From: a virus
Length of the DNA: 23,831 bases
IMG/VR virus record: IMGVR_UViG_3300024261_000154
Span: 1-23,831 of that record
Reading direction: 5' to 3' (one strand)
Below are positions 13,829-20,646 of the stretch, piece after piece. Position 1 is the first letter of the stretch; each line of letters starts with the position of its first letter. The translations under genes were made by a program, and so were the position numbers. The notes below the pieces were generated by a model. The model saw only the letters and a program-made list of their open reading frames with translations. It ran no database searches and was not told the DNA's origin.

Positions 13829-15631
13829 TTATTTGCTATAGCAGCGGTCATAACCACCTTCAGCATCCAGAGGTAGATCGGGTGCCCATACTGGGGGTAG
13901 GCACATGTGCTCAATGAGCTTAGCCATTGTAGCATCTGGATTAATAGCGTTGCCAATAATTACAACTTCGTCGTGGATCGTATGCACGACATCCACATCG
14001 AGTCCGGGGTCTTTCTGGATCGATAGCATGGCGTCACCGACGATAATCCTTGATAGGGCTTGAACGACGTTCTCTGCGAGCCGTCCTCCCCATGTGGTTT
14101 CTGGGTTGCGTGCATCGTAGGTCAGCGTTCCGCCTTCAAACCTGAGGTTGTTGTAGTGCAGCGATAAGCCATTTGGCAATTGGATTTTGTTGTCGTCAAA
14201 GGACAAGCCATGCCAGTACTCGTTGTAAGTTGGATTTAGTGTGCTTGCGAGCTTGATTTCTAGTCTTTGCCACAAGGTGGGGATTCCTGGATATGCACTG
14301 CGGTAAGTGTTTACTACGTTCTGTGCTTCTTTGGTTGTGAACTTCATGGGCGGACCCATAGCTCCTGCTTCTAATGTAGCTTGGAACTTTGCTGCGCCCA
14401 TGCCATAGCCAAGGCCAAGTACAGCTGTCTTACCGACGAAGCGCTCTGTCGGGTCATCGACCCTGTTGATTGGGCGCTTGTATATCTCAGTAGCTAGGTT
14501 GCTGTAGATGTCGTCGCCGTTGCGGAACTGATCGAGTAAGCTTTCCTCGTCGGCTAGCCACGCAAGTACCCGCGCTTCGATGTTCGATAAATCAGCGACA
14601 AAGACCAGCTTGCCTTCTGGCGCTAGCAGCGCCGTTCGGAGCGGGGATTTGCGAGGTAGGTTTTGCATGTTGATTTTTTCGATGCCGGTCCATCTGCCAG
14701 TGTGCGCACCGTAGTAGCGAAGCGGTATTGGCATAGTGCCGTCAGGATGAATGGCGTCGATGAAACGCTGTGCTCTCGTCTCGTTGATTCGGCTCTTTGA
14801 AGCTTTACGGCCTGCCCATAACGCTGCGTGTTCGGGGTACATTTTTTGCATCTGGGTGAACGCTTTGTCGTTCTTGCCCAGCGCGGGTATTTCTTTACCC
14901 GTTGTAAGGCTTTTCTTTTTTGGTGGGACTAAGCCCATGCTAGTCAGTAGCTCATCAAACTGCTTGTTTGAACTGAGGACTTTGCGAGGGATGCCTGATG
15001 CTTCGATAGCAGCTTCTGTGCTGCCAATTGCTTCATCACGGAACGTGATTAGTGCTTCACGGTCTGCGACAAACTTTGGTTCGCAGAACATGCGGCAAGT
15101 CATGTCGATCAGATCAAGTTCTGAGACAGGCATGTCCCACACCATTTTGTTATATAGAGCGTAAGTAAGATCAACGTCCTGAATGCAGTAGCCGCCGATA
15201 GCATCGTCAAGCTCGGGGTCGAGATCATAGATGCCTTTAGCGTCGGCTAGTTCGTCGCCTTTTCGCATTGTTTCATCATGGGGGAAGAACCTAATGGCGC
15301 AATCTTTGAGTCGGGCTGACTGGCTGGGTGCTAGTGCTCGGGACATAGCGGCGGTGTCGGTGTAGTAGTGGGGTGTGACCCCGTAGTACCGTGCAAGGAT
15401 GTAGCCATCAAACATAGTGTTGTGGCAGGCCAGGGTAACGATGTCCCAATCGATGTCACGGATCGCGCTCTCCGCTTCGTGCTCACTAAACCATTCGGTT
15501 GGTTCGGTATCGATCTTGATGCCCACGCCCCAGACTTTGAATCTGTCGTTGCGGACGTAGTCCATCGTTGTCATTCTTTTGAGGTTTAGTTTTTGATCGT
15601 AGTATGTTTCGAAATCTAGAGTGACAAGCAT
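13829..15631 (-). CDS. polA: family A DNA polymerase with 3'-5' exonuclease
   Basis: A 600-aa replicative polymerase. Exonuclease motifs: LDFETY (Asp6, Glu8), CHNTMFDGY (Asp75) and YCIQDVDLTY. Polymerase motif A is VADLSNIEARVLAWL (Asp347). Motif B is RFVGKTAVLGLGYG (Arg397, Lys401, Tyr409). Motif C is HTIHDEVVI (Asp554, Glu555). No 5'-3' exonuclease domain is present. The residue equivalent to E. coli Phe762 is Leu405. The start overlaps the upstream stop by one base (TAATG). It works with the primase-helicase encoded two genes downstream. Confidence 0.95.
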   Translation of the reverse strand: MLVTLDFETYYDQKLNLKRMTTMDYVRNDRFKVWGVGIKIDTEPTEWFSEHEAESAIRDIDWDIVTLACHNTMFDGYILARYYGVTPHYYTDTAAMSRALAPSQSARLKDCAIRFFPHDETMRKGDELADAKGIYDLDPELDDAIGGYCIQDVDLTYALYNKMVWDMPVSELDLIDMTCRMFCEPKFVADREALITFRDEAIGSTEAAIEASGIPRKVLSSNKQFDELLTSMGLVPPKKKSLTTGKEIPALGKNDKAFTQMQKMYPEHAALWAGRKASKSRINETRAQRFIDAIHPDGTMPIPLRYYGAHTGRWTGIEKINMQNLPRKSPLRTALLAPEGKLVFVADLSNIEARVLAWLADEESLLDQFRNGDDIYSNLATEIYKRPINRVDDPTERFVGKTAVLGLGYGMGAAKFQATLEAGAMGPPMKFTTKEAQNVVNTYRSAYPGIPTLWQRLEIKLASTLNPTYNEYWHGLSFDDNKIQLPNGLSLHYNNLRFEGGTLTYDARNPETTWGGRLAENVVQALSRIIVGDAMLSIQKDPGLDVDVVHTIHDEVVIIGNAINPDATMAKLIEHMCLPPVWAPDLPLDAEGGYDRCYSK

Positions 15632-15828
15632 TAAAACATATCCGTTTGTTGAGGGGTCTGTTGGTGAGCGTAGATCTCGGCTTCGTCTTTACGGAAGTTT
15701 AGGACTAGTTCCGCATGGATTTCGGGAAAGCGGCTTCGCACAAAGGTTCGGACATAGAGGTCGAACTCTGGGTGCATGTTGTCTTTCTGTAACTCTGGTA
15801 GTGTTTTGAAAAACTCGTGTAGGTCCAT
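15631..15828 (-). CDS. small hypothetical protein upstream of polA
   Basis: A 65-aa protein, MDLHEFFKTLPELQKDNMHP then YVRTFVRSRFPEIHAELVLN. It looks helical with no recognisable motif. Its stop overlaps the polA start by one base, so the two are probably co-translated. AGGAGGACGT precedes the ATG, a strong SD. The tight link to polA suggests a replication-related role, but nothing in the sequence shows it. Confidence 0.7.
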   Translation of the reverse strand: MDLHEFFKTLPELQKDNMHPEFDLYVRTFVRSRFPEIHAELVLNFRKDEAEIYAHQQTPQQTDMF

Positions 15829-15843
15829 ACGTCCTCCTGACGT

Positions 15844-16032
15844 TTATAAGGGATAGCGTTTCTTATCTACTAGTAGCAGTTGTTCTGTTTTTGTCACACA
15901 GACAGCTTCTATTTTAAAATTAGTTTCAACGTGCTTTTTTGCGAGGGCACAAAGGGCTTGTTGATCGTCTGTTTTGTAAACCGCAATGTCGTACCACGCA
16001 GCTACCGTGACGAGGTACAGTGTAGTGATCAC
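15844..16032 (-). CDS. small hypothetical protein, GTG start
   Basis: A 62-aa protein (MITTLYLVTVAAWYDIAVYK ... TNFKIEAVCVTKTEQLLLVD) with a beta-alpha-beta look. It begins with GTG overlapping the stop of the DUF3310 gene (GTGA). There is no convincing SD, so translation likely depends on coupling. The hydrophobic N-terminus is too short and interrupted for a clear membrane segment. Function unknown. Confidence 0.65.
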   Translation of the reverse strand: MITTLYLVTVAAWYDIAVYKTDDQQALCALAKKHVETNFKIEAVCVTKTEQLLLVDKKRYPL

Positions 16033-16358
16033 GCTCGTGGTTTGTTTGTTTCTGATCGCTGCACTACAACAACCTCATTAATGAGTTTATCTAAGTACCA
16101 ACGCGCTTTACGCAGATCTTCGACGGGCGCGGTTTTGTAACGCCAACGGTGTAAGTACTTTTTGACGTTGCCTTCTAGGTAGTAGGTGAATCCATCCCCA
16201 AGGCTGTCTTCTAAATAATCGATACACTCAATTTTATTATTGTTGTAGTGGGGCGGGTGGTTGATGTTATCAGTTGGGGGGATGTCGTAAGGATCAACAA
16301 AAAAGTTTGTTTGATCCCATTCTTTGGGAGTTACTTTGTTGATCTTTTTTGGCTCCAT
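16029..16358 (-). CDS. DUF3310 protein (T7 gp1.7-like)
   Basis: A 109-aa protein. The core INHPPHYNNNKIECIDYLED, then GFTYYLEGNVKKYLHRWRYK and EDLRKARWYLDKLI, is the DUF3310 signature found in many phages and in T7 gp1.7. T7 gp1.7 is reported as a nucleotide kinase; whether this short version has that activity is unknown. ATG 16358 has AGGTG 6 nt before it; an in-frame GTG nine bases upstream is less likely. A promoter-like pair lies just upstream. It opens the replication sub-operon. Confidence 0.85.
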   Translation of the reverse strand: MEPKKINKVTPKEWDQTNFFVDPYDIPPTDNINHPPHYNNNKIECIDYLEDSLGDGFTYYLEGNVKKYLHRWRYKTAPVEDLRKARWYLDKLINEVVVVQRSETNKPRA

Positions 16359-16388
16359 TAAAATCACCTGCTTTTTTAGTAGTTATTA

Positions 16389-16417
16389 ATAGTACCAACG
16401 CTAATATCACTGCTCAA
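16389..16417 (-). promoter_or_regulatory. candidate sigma70-type promoter before the DUF3310 gene
   Basis: On the - strand TTGAGC (16417-16412) and TACTAT (16394-16389) are separated by exactly 17 bases. Each matches the consensus at 4 of 6 positions. Transcription would start near 16382, leaving about 24 nt before the ATG with its SD intact. It lies in a 55-nt gap of an otherwise gapless block. Confidence 0.4.
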
Positions 16418-16641
16418 GTTAAAACTTCCAGTTCAGTTTCGATCCAGACTCTAGCGCCACACGACAACGGTTTTTCTGGGCTGTAGACAATAGTTGCTAC
16501 TTCTGTACCATCTGCAGCTAAGATCGTAGCACTGTTGGTTTTTCGATTGCTTTTGTAATCTTTTACTGTGATCACGGGTAGGTCACTACCCTTGTTGTTG
16601 GCTTTTATATGGTGCTGGTTGATATGAATTCTCGTTTTCAT
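16414..16641 (-). CDS. conserved small phage protein
   Basis: A 75-aa protein, MKTRIHINQHHIKANNKGSD, then PVITVKDYKSNRK and IVYSPEKPLSCGARVWIETE. I recognise this pattern, especially the RIHxNQHxI start and PLSCGARVWIETE end, as a recurring small phage protein without a known function. It is predicted to be a small beta barrel. GAG-rich sequence before the ATG is a weak SD. Its stop lies within the promoter-like region of the DUF3310 gene. Confidence 0.8.
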   Translation of the reverse strand: MKTRIHINQHHIKANNKGSDLPVITVKDYKSNRKTNSATILAADGTEVATIVYSPEKPLSCGARVWIETELEVLT

Positions 16642-16663
16642 CAGCCGTCTCTAGAATTTTCGG

Positions 16664-16891
16664 TTAGGGGTTCGCGGTCCATGCTACCTCCATGTAGTAA
16701 GAGGCTATCGTGGGTGGGGGGGTGGACTTTTGTTTCCTGTTAGTCCACTTTTTTGTGAGCCAATATTGAGCGTTTCCGCACATTGGCTCTGAGCTACGGG
16801 TCATTTTTTCTAAATAGGTTTTCCGGGTTGCCGCCCTCACGGCCCATTCTTCTTTTGTGTAGTCCTGTTTTTTCTTATCGCGTTGATACAT
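16664..16891 (-). CDS. small basic hypothetical protein
   Basis: A 75-aa basic protein (MYQRDKKKQDYTKEEWAVRA, then RKTYLEKMTRSSEPMCGNAQ and a Thr/Pro-rich tail). No motif is recognisable. AAGGAAG lies 6 nt before the ATG, a good SD, and the gene fits between its neighbours with short gaps. A + strand frame overlapping this region has no support. Confidence 0.6.
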   Translation of the reverse strand: MYQRDKKKQDYTKEEWAVRAATRKTYLEKMTRSSEPMCGNAQYWLTKKWTNRKQKSTPPPTIASYYMEVAWTANP

Positions 16892-16905
16892 TAAATCTTC
16901 CTTTA

Positions 16906-17241
16906 TTATTGTGGAATGAGTATGTCAATGGACTTGGTTTCAAAAGTGTTATTTACGATTTCACGGATCTCGTCTTCGAAGTCGCTGATATCGAGGTAGT
17001 CGTTGATATCGAAGGATTCCATAGCCGTGTAATGACACTCACGAATTTCGTCTTCGAAGTCGCTGATATCGAGGTAGTCGTTGATATCGAAGGAATTGAA
17101 GCACCCGTTTATTAATTCTATGACGCGGGCTTCGCTTATTTCTTCGATATTTTTGGGCTTCGCTAAGGCTATTTCGTTGGCTATACGCTGATCGATTAAG
17201 TTTGTTATCCAGGTTTCGATTTGTTCTATTAGTGAATTCAT
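16906..17241 (-). CDS. acidic protein with an internal 26-residue duplication
   Basis: A 111-aa acidic protein. After a helical N-terminus (LIEQIETWITNLIDQRIANE) the block SFDINDYLDISDFEDEIRE occurs twice, 26 residues apart, ending ETKSIDILIPQ. At DNA level, 47 bp are identical between the copies, so the duplication is recent. Strong negative charge suggests a protein-binding or DNA-mimic role, but that is speculation. Confidence 0.75.
   Translation of the reverse strand: MNSLIEQIETWITNLIDQRIANEIALAKPKNIEEISEARVIELINGCFNSFDINDYLDISDFEDEIRECHYTAMESFDINDYLDISDFEDEIREIVNNTFETKSIDILIPQ
16970..17094. repeat. 47-bp identical direct repeat with 78-bp period
   Basis: Copies lie at 16970-17016 and 17048-17094. 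The period is 26 codons and the frame is kept. Between the copies, the DNA encoding CHYTAMES-like sequence has diverged or is unique. Confidence 0.9.
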
Positions 17242-17258
17242 TGTCTAAGTCCTTTAGT

Positions 17259-17438
17259 TTAAGAGTGTGTATATCCGTCTGCTTCGATTGCAAGCCACAT
17301 GTTTCCCCATTTCACAACGGCAGCATCAGCTGCGATCATTGGGGCTACGGTGCGTCTGAACTTCATGAAGGTTAAGTTCTGGCTGTCTTGCTGCCATTTT
17401 CTTAGTAGTGACTTTTGCTGGGGTTTAGTGAGTTTCAT
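17259..17438 (-). CDS. conserved small phage protein, 59 aa
   Basis: It encodes MKLTKPQQKSLLRKWQQDSQ, then FMKFRRTVAPMIAADAAVVK and GNMWLAIEADGYTHS. AGGAGG lies 7 nt before the ATG. Proteins with this PQQKxLLRKWQQ ... FRRTVAP ... MWLxIExDGYTH pattern are frequent in phage genomes and remain unassigned. It is cationic at the start and looks helical then beta. Confidence 0.85.
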   Translation of the reverse strand: MKLTKPQQKSLLRKWQQDSQNLTFMKFRRTVAPMIAADAAVVKWGNMWLAIEADGYTHS

Positions 17439-17440
17439 CG

Positions 17441-17569
17441 TTAATCCTCCTGATTATCTATTACGATTTGAAGCAGCTGAAATAGTGTGACGTTGATGTC
17501 ACCTAGCTCGGCTGCGATAGCCTCAATCGCGATTAATGCTCGCGCTTCGTGTTCGTGTTCGTTGTCCAT
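17441..17569 (-). CDS. 42-aa acidic helical protein
   Basis: The frame encodes MDNEHEHEARALIAIEAIAA, then ELGDINVTLFQLLQIVIDNQ and ED. GGAGG lies 4 nt before the ATG. Its stop is 2 nt before the next gene's ATG, and its last codons contain that gene's SD. Dyad B lies 22 nt upstream, so this gene would be first after a regulated start point. Function unknown. Confidence 0.7.
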   Translation of the reverse strand: MDNEHEHEARALIAIEAIAAELGDINVTLFQLLQIVIDNQED

Positions 17570-17590
17570 GCTTCCTCCAGAAGGTGTTCA

Positions 17591-17609
17591 ATAATACCCA
17601 GAGTATTAT
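17591..17609 (-). promoter_or_regulatory. dyad ATAATAC-N5-GTATTAT, operator candidate B
   Basis: Perfect 7-bp arms and a 5-base spacer (TCTGG on the - strand), the same architecture as dyad A at 8585-8603. TTGATA overlaps its upstream arm in both sites and TATTAT its downstream arm, but the 13-base distance between them is too short for a normal sigma70 promoter. It occupies most of a 69-nt gap. Confidence 0.55.
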
Positions 17610-17638
17610 CAATAGGCAATCCTTTGCAAGTCACATTG

Positions 17639-18055
17639 CTAGCTGAGATCGTGGCTGCCTTCGTACTTCCTGATCGTGATCTCGCCAGTTCCCTTGTCGA
17701 GCGTGCAGGATAGGTTGACGGTAGGAACCCTGCTTTCTGGCTTATCGTCTTCCCCGATCCATTCATAAGATGGTGCTCCATCAATGCCAGAGGCACTGCT
17801 GAACTTCCATTTATCAGCATTGCTAATAACGATTTGGAACTCTGTCTCACCTTCGTCCTGCCACTCCTCGGGGTACTTGGCCATCTCTTCGAGATCGTCT
17901 CGGAGATCCACTTCGTTTCCGAAGGCTCTTTCTATGGAATCGATGGTGTTGGTGAATCTACAGGGTGCGTTCAACTCGCAATTCCGAATTGCTTCGTAGA
18001 GGCTGTCGGCTTGACCCCAGTGGTTTGCTCGTATTACAAAGTATCCTTTTTTCAT
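17639..18055 (-). CDS. hypothetical acidic protein, 138 aa
   Basis: A 138-aa protein, MKKGYFVIRANHWGQADSLY then EEMAKYPEEWQDEGETEFQI and a C-terminal half rich in Gly and Ser. Start 18055 is chosen because AAAAGGAG sits 5 nt before it and it overlaps the upstream stop as ATGA. No catalytic motif is recognised. It is the last gene of a four-junction coupled run. Confidence 0.7.
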   Translation of the reverse strand: MKKGYFVIRANHWGQADSLYEAIRNCELNAPCRFTNTIDSIERAFGNEVDLRDDLEEMAKYPEEWQDEGETEFQIVISNADKWKFSSASGIDGAPSYEWIGEDDKPESRVPTVNLSCTLDKGTGEITIRKYEGSHDLS

Positions 18056-18234
18056 ACAGTCTCCTTTTCGTCGTGTTCTTCTTGCGCAATCTTGCAAGCG
18101 AGGTTCCAGGCCATGAATGCGCAGGTGCTAGCTACTACTTGCTCGCTGCCGCTAAATAGCTGGATGTACCGCTGCAAGGCGTCCATGTCTTCTGGTGTGG
18201 CAAAGATGCCTACGGTTTCATCTTTAAGGCTCAT
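18052..18234 (-). CDS. small helical hypothetical protein
   Basis: A 60-aa protein: MSLKDETVGIFATPEDMDAL, then RYIQLFSGSEQVVASTCAFM and AWNLACKIAQEEHDEKETV. Similar short helical proteins with a GSE-x-A ... MAWNLA pattern occur in phages; no function is known to me. It is joined to both neighbours by ATGA overlaps with GGAG just upstream of each start. Confidence 0.75.
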   Translation of the reverse strand: MSLKDETVGIFATPEDMDALQRYIQLFSGSEQVVASTCAFMAWNLACKIAQEEHDEKETV

Positions 18235-18443
18235 GCCGCTTCTCCTAAAGTTTCGTAAGGAACCTCTATTTCGCCTAACTCTTTCTGGCGTTCTGTAGCG
18301 TAGTCTTCGAGTTCGAGGAACACCTGGATAGTGTCGTCGCCTGTATAAACTCTCAGCTCGTAACGAACGTTTTCAACCATGAGTTCGCAAGAACTCCAGT
18401 CTCGTTCGGTGTGCGTTATTGATAAGTTATGGTCTTTACTCAT
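18231..18443 (-). CDS. small acidic hypothetical protein
   Basis: A 70-aa protein (SITHTERDWSSCELMVENVR, then YELRVYTGDDTIQVFLELED) with alternating strand-like segments and a Glu-rich helix. It may be a small antiparallel beta sheet. Start and stop overlap the neighbours as ATGA. No recognised family. Confidence 0.7.
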   Translation of the reverse strand: MSKDHNLSITHTERDWSSCELMVENVRYELRVYTGDDTIQVFLELEDYATERQKELGEIEVPYETLGEAA

Positions 18444-18982
18444 GCAGTTTCTCCTTTAGAGTCATATACAAGCATGTTCTTCGCCGCGTTAATGCAGAAT
18501 TTGGGCCAATTGTCATGCTTGGATGGTGTATCAATAGCGATAGAGCAAGGATCTAAGCCTGTTTCTGCAGCGTTAATCCAGTATTCGGCCCAGCCAAGAA
18601 AGAAAGCAGACTGTATTTCTTCGCTCATACTGTAAAGTTCAGAGAGATCATCACCGTCGTGCCATTCAAAATCTAGGTCGTGGTTGCCATCTTCATCTAC
18701 GGAATAACCATCAATTGTAAGAACACCATTGTTGCGAGAAATGTCTTCGTAATATGCGACTAAATGCCATTGCCGATCACAATCCTTGTCGCCGCAGCTG
18801 TAAACATGCCATTCACCTGGTTCGCCACCCCAAGTGAAATCTCCTTCTGGGATATGCGTCTTGAGTACTTCAAGGTCGGCACTGCTAAATGGTTTTGGCG
18901 AAGTCCTTTTCCGATTGTTTAATTCACTCCACAGGGCTACCAATTGCCCCTGTTCGTGGTTGGAAGGCTTTTGTAGGCTCAT
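18440..18982 (-). CDS. hypothetical acidic protein, 180 aa
   Basis: A 180-aa protein. Residues about 58-78 (WHVYSCGDKDCDRQWHLVAY) place two Cys four residues apart followed by a His, a possible metal site. The middle is very acidic (DEDGNHDLDFEWHDGDDLSE). A C-terminal helix (SAFFLGWAEYWINAAETGLD, then FCINAAKNML) follows. Start and stop overlap the neighbours (ATGA). No function is assigned. Confidence 0.72.
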   Translation of the reverse strand: MSLQKPSNHEQGQLVALWSELNNRKRTSPKPFSSADLEVLKTHIPEGDFTWGGEPGEWHVYSCGDKDCDRQWHLVAYYEDISRNNGVLTIDGYSVDEDGNHDLDFEWHDGDDLSELYSMSEEIQSAFFLGWAEYWINAAETGLDPCSIAIDTPSKHDNWPKFCINAAKNMLVYDSKGETA

Positions 18983-19998
18983 GCAGCTACTCCGAAGTCT
19001 AAGAATTCGCGTCCTGGGCCTTGTAGGAACTTAGTAAGTTCAATTTCTCTGTTGAGCTGTCGCAAGGGTGCGTTGCCTGCTTTGAGGCTGCGTTCCTGCA
19101 CTTTGGCGTGAGTACTGATGTGAGTGAGGGTGTTGTAGAGCGCCCATTTGGTGTGACCCAAGGCTCGGACTTCTACGTTCCACTGTTCGAGGTACTCTTC
19201 TAAGCGCCTCTCGTTGACCTCTGTTGTGTAGCCTTTCTTAACAGACAGCTTCTCGAAACATTTGGTTGCCGTATCAAAAGATATTTTGTCATTGGCCCAG
19301 CGTTTGTAGAGATCCGCTTTGCCACAGAAGACATCAATTGATTGCTTGATCTTCTCTGCTGCGTGCTCGATCTGCAGGTTCTGCGTGTGTCGGCCAGCAA
19401 AGGTTGTGATGTCCGTGGCACCAACCATTGAGTTTTTACAGATGAGCCTGTCTTCTTGGAAGCGAGCCGAAAACATGCTGCTTGCATCGTAGCTGTTTAA
19501 TAGCAGTGCGGTGAGTCGGATCACGTCTCCCGTTTCGCGGTTCGTGATCGTCTCTTCATATGCCGGGAACGAATACGCGAGGATTGTCTTTGCTCCACCG
19601 GATGCAACAGACACTCGCTTGTAAGCACCCGTGAGATCAATTTCTGATTCAGCGAGCGCTTGGTCGAAGGCCGCGAACACCGTCGCGTTGTTCACGACTT
19701 TATAATTGTGGCCCACGGTTGATACTACTTCGCCAGTGTCTGATCGGATGATCGCTTTGCGGTTTGGCACCTCGACGGATTGACCCTCGTAGGTAGCAAA
19801 CAGTGGCGTTTCGATGGGTTCGAAGAAGTCTGGTGACTCGAGTACGCCCAGGTTCTGGGTGTATTGCTCGCTGAGCGTGGTGTCGTGCTCGGTAGTTCGC
19901 TTTCCGAACCCTGTTTGGGTTTGACGCATCTCCATATTGTTGAGGGTTTTTTCTCTACGCTTCGTGCTCATGTCTAAGACATTGTCTATTATGGTCAT
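18979..19998 (-). CDS. DUF932 phage/plasmid-like protein
   Basis: A 339-aa protein with the DUF932 (TIGR03299-type) pattern: FATYEGQSVEVPNRKAIIRS, TGEVVSTVGHNYKVVNN, LLLNSYDASSMFSARF and RLICKNSMVG, then a helical C-terminal half. DUF932 proteins occur on phages and plasmids; function is not established. ATG 19998 overlaps the previous stop (ATGA) and has AAGGAG 7 nt before it. It is the only well-known large family in the accessory early block. Confidence 0.88.
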   Translation of the reverse strand: MTIIDNVLDMSTKRREKTLNNMEMRQTQTGFGKRTTEHDTTLSEQYTQNLGVLESPDFFEPIETPLFATYEGQSVEVPNRKAIIRSDTGEVVSTVGHNYKVVNNATVFAAFDQALAESEIDLTGAYKRVSVASGGAKTILAYSFPAYEETITNRETGDVIRLTALLLNSYDASSMFSARFQEDRLICKNSMVGATDITTFAGRHTQNLQIEHAAEKIKQSIDVFCGKADLYKRWANDKISFDTATKCFEKLSVKKGYTTEVNERRLEEYLEQWNVEVRALGHTKWALYNTLTHISTHAKVQERSLKAGNAPLRQLNREIELTKFLQGPGREFLDFGVAA

Positions 19999-20381
19999 TT
20001 AATGACTCCTTCTGCGAGTTTTGCGAATTGGGTTTCGATTGAAATATTGATGACAAGAACTGTGTTGCCGTTCTTATCGGTTTTAGTAGTAATTGCTATG
20101 GTGTCACCCGCGTTTGCTTTGTGCTTGATGTCACGTATAGATAGCCTCTTGTCTGAACGATTCTTTGTTCGGTAGAAGTTAATCGTGGTCGGCACTCCGT
20201 CTAAATATTCTGCTTTGATTGTTTTTTTGTCTCCGTTGCTCATTTTTTCGTAATCTACGCCTAGTAGTTTGCTGAGATTACGAACGCTGTTGTTTGCATC
20301 GATAGTGGACTTATCTAACATTGTTTTTGACAAAGTGATGATTGCGGGGTTGTGGCTGTTTAAATCTGATATTTTAGTCAT
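19995..20381 (-). CDS. hypothetical protein, possible small DNA-binding fold
   Basis: A 128-aa protein, MTKISDLNSHNPAIITLSKT, then TINFYRTKNRSDKRLSIRDI and KANAGDTIAITTKTDKNGNT. The segment Y-R-T-K ... K-R-L-S-I-R-D-I-K-x-K-A-N-A-G-D-T-I loosely resembles the effector/B3-like DNA-recognition fold of EcoRII-type proteins; this is a weak suggestion. ATG 20381 has AGAGGAG 8 nt upstream. An in-frame ATG at 20417 also has a GAGGGG SD and belongs to the repeated CGAATCATGA junction family, so a 140-aa form is equally possible. Confidence 0.7.
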   Translation of the reverse strand: MTKISDLNSHNPAIITLSKTMLDKSTIDANNSVRNLSKLLGVDYEKMSNGDKKTIKAEYLDGVPTTINFYRTKNRSDKRLSIRDIKHKANAGDTIAITTKTDKNGNTVLVINISIETQFAKLAEGVIK

Positions 20382-20413
20382 GATTTGATCTCCTCTAGTG
20401 TTTTTTGTGTTAT

Positions 20414-20512
20414 TCATGATTCGCGCCCCTCTTCTTTGGCCGATGTTTTGGCCGATGTTTTGGCCGATGTTTTGGGTTATGAAATATGATCATGTGGATG
20501 ACCATATTTCAT
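20414..20512 (-). pseudogene. tiny broken reading frame with three KTSA repeats
   Basis: ATG 20512, preceded by AGAGGGG, reads MKYGHPHDHIS and then TAA (20477-20479). Read on in the same frame it continues P, three copies of KTSA, then KEEGRES and TGA at 20414-20416. The C-terminal -RES and the stop within CGAATCATGA match the ends of the real genes at this junction family. The simplest reading is a short gene interrupted by one stop. It may instead be non-coding spacer carrying repeats. Confidence 0.35.
20438..20473. repeat. three perfect 12-bp tandem repeats
   Basis: GGCCGATGTTTT occurs three times head to tail (20438, 20450, 20462), followed directly by a 40-bp inverted repeat. The pair resembles an iteron-plus-hairpin layout. 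On the - strand the unit can be read as Lys-Thr-Ser-Ala codons, so a coding origin is an alternative. Confidence 0.9.
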
Positions 20513-20515
20513 AAC
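20476..20515. repeat. 40-bp inverted repeat with 13-bp perfect arms
   Basis: GTTATGAAATATG (20476-20488) pairs perfectly with 20503-20515. After one mismatch the inner TCAT/ATGA also pair around a GTGG loop, giving an almost unbroken 17-bp stem. It overlaps the last base of the preceding small frame's stop. No T tract follows on either strand, so it is not a classic terminator. It could be an operator, origin element or mRNA-stabilising hairpin. Confidence 0.85.
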
Positions 20516-20631
20516 TAGTCCCCTCTCTTTTCTGCGGCTAGCGCGTTAGTCAATAACATCTGTAGAATTTGTTTGATCGTAAGATCAACCCCAAGCTCGT
20601 CCAATTTTATCGCTTGTAGCTGCCTTAGCAT
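20515..20631 (-). CDS. 38-aa helical peptide, start uncertain
   Basis: The frame encodes MLRQLQAIKLDELGVDLTIK then QILQMLLTNALAAEKRGD, an amphipathic helix-turn-helix-like pattern. The expected coupled start (ATGA at 20650, junction family CGAATCATGA) instead opens a different frame that stops after 21 codons at 20585. A one-base shift near 20640, or a start at TTG 20637 or ATG 20631, would be needed. Real gene with damaged start, or re-initiation product; uncertain. Confidence 0.5.
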   Translation of the reverse strand: MLRQLQAIKLDELGVDLTIKQILQMLLTNALAAEKRGD

Positions 20632-20646
20632 CTTCAAATCGATATT

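Noticed and set aside
14751-15164. 137-codon + strand frame opposite polA
   Set aside because: It lies fully inside the polymerase gene, has no SD and no recognisable motif.
17834-18298. 154-codon + strand frame opposite small leftward genes
   Set aside because: The opposite strand has four genes joined by SD-preceded ATGA overlaps; this frame has no SD and crosses several gene boundaries.
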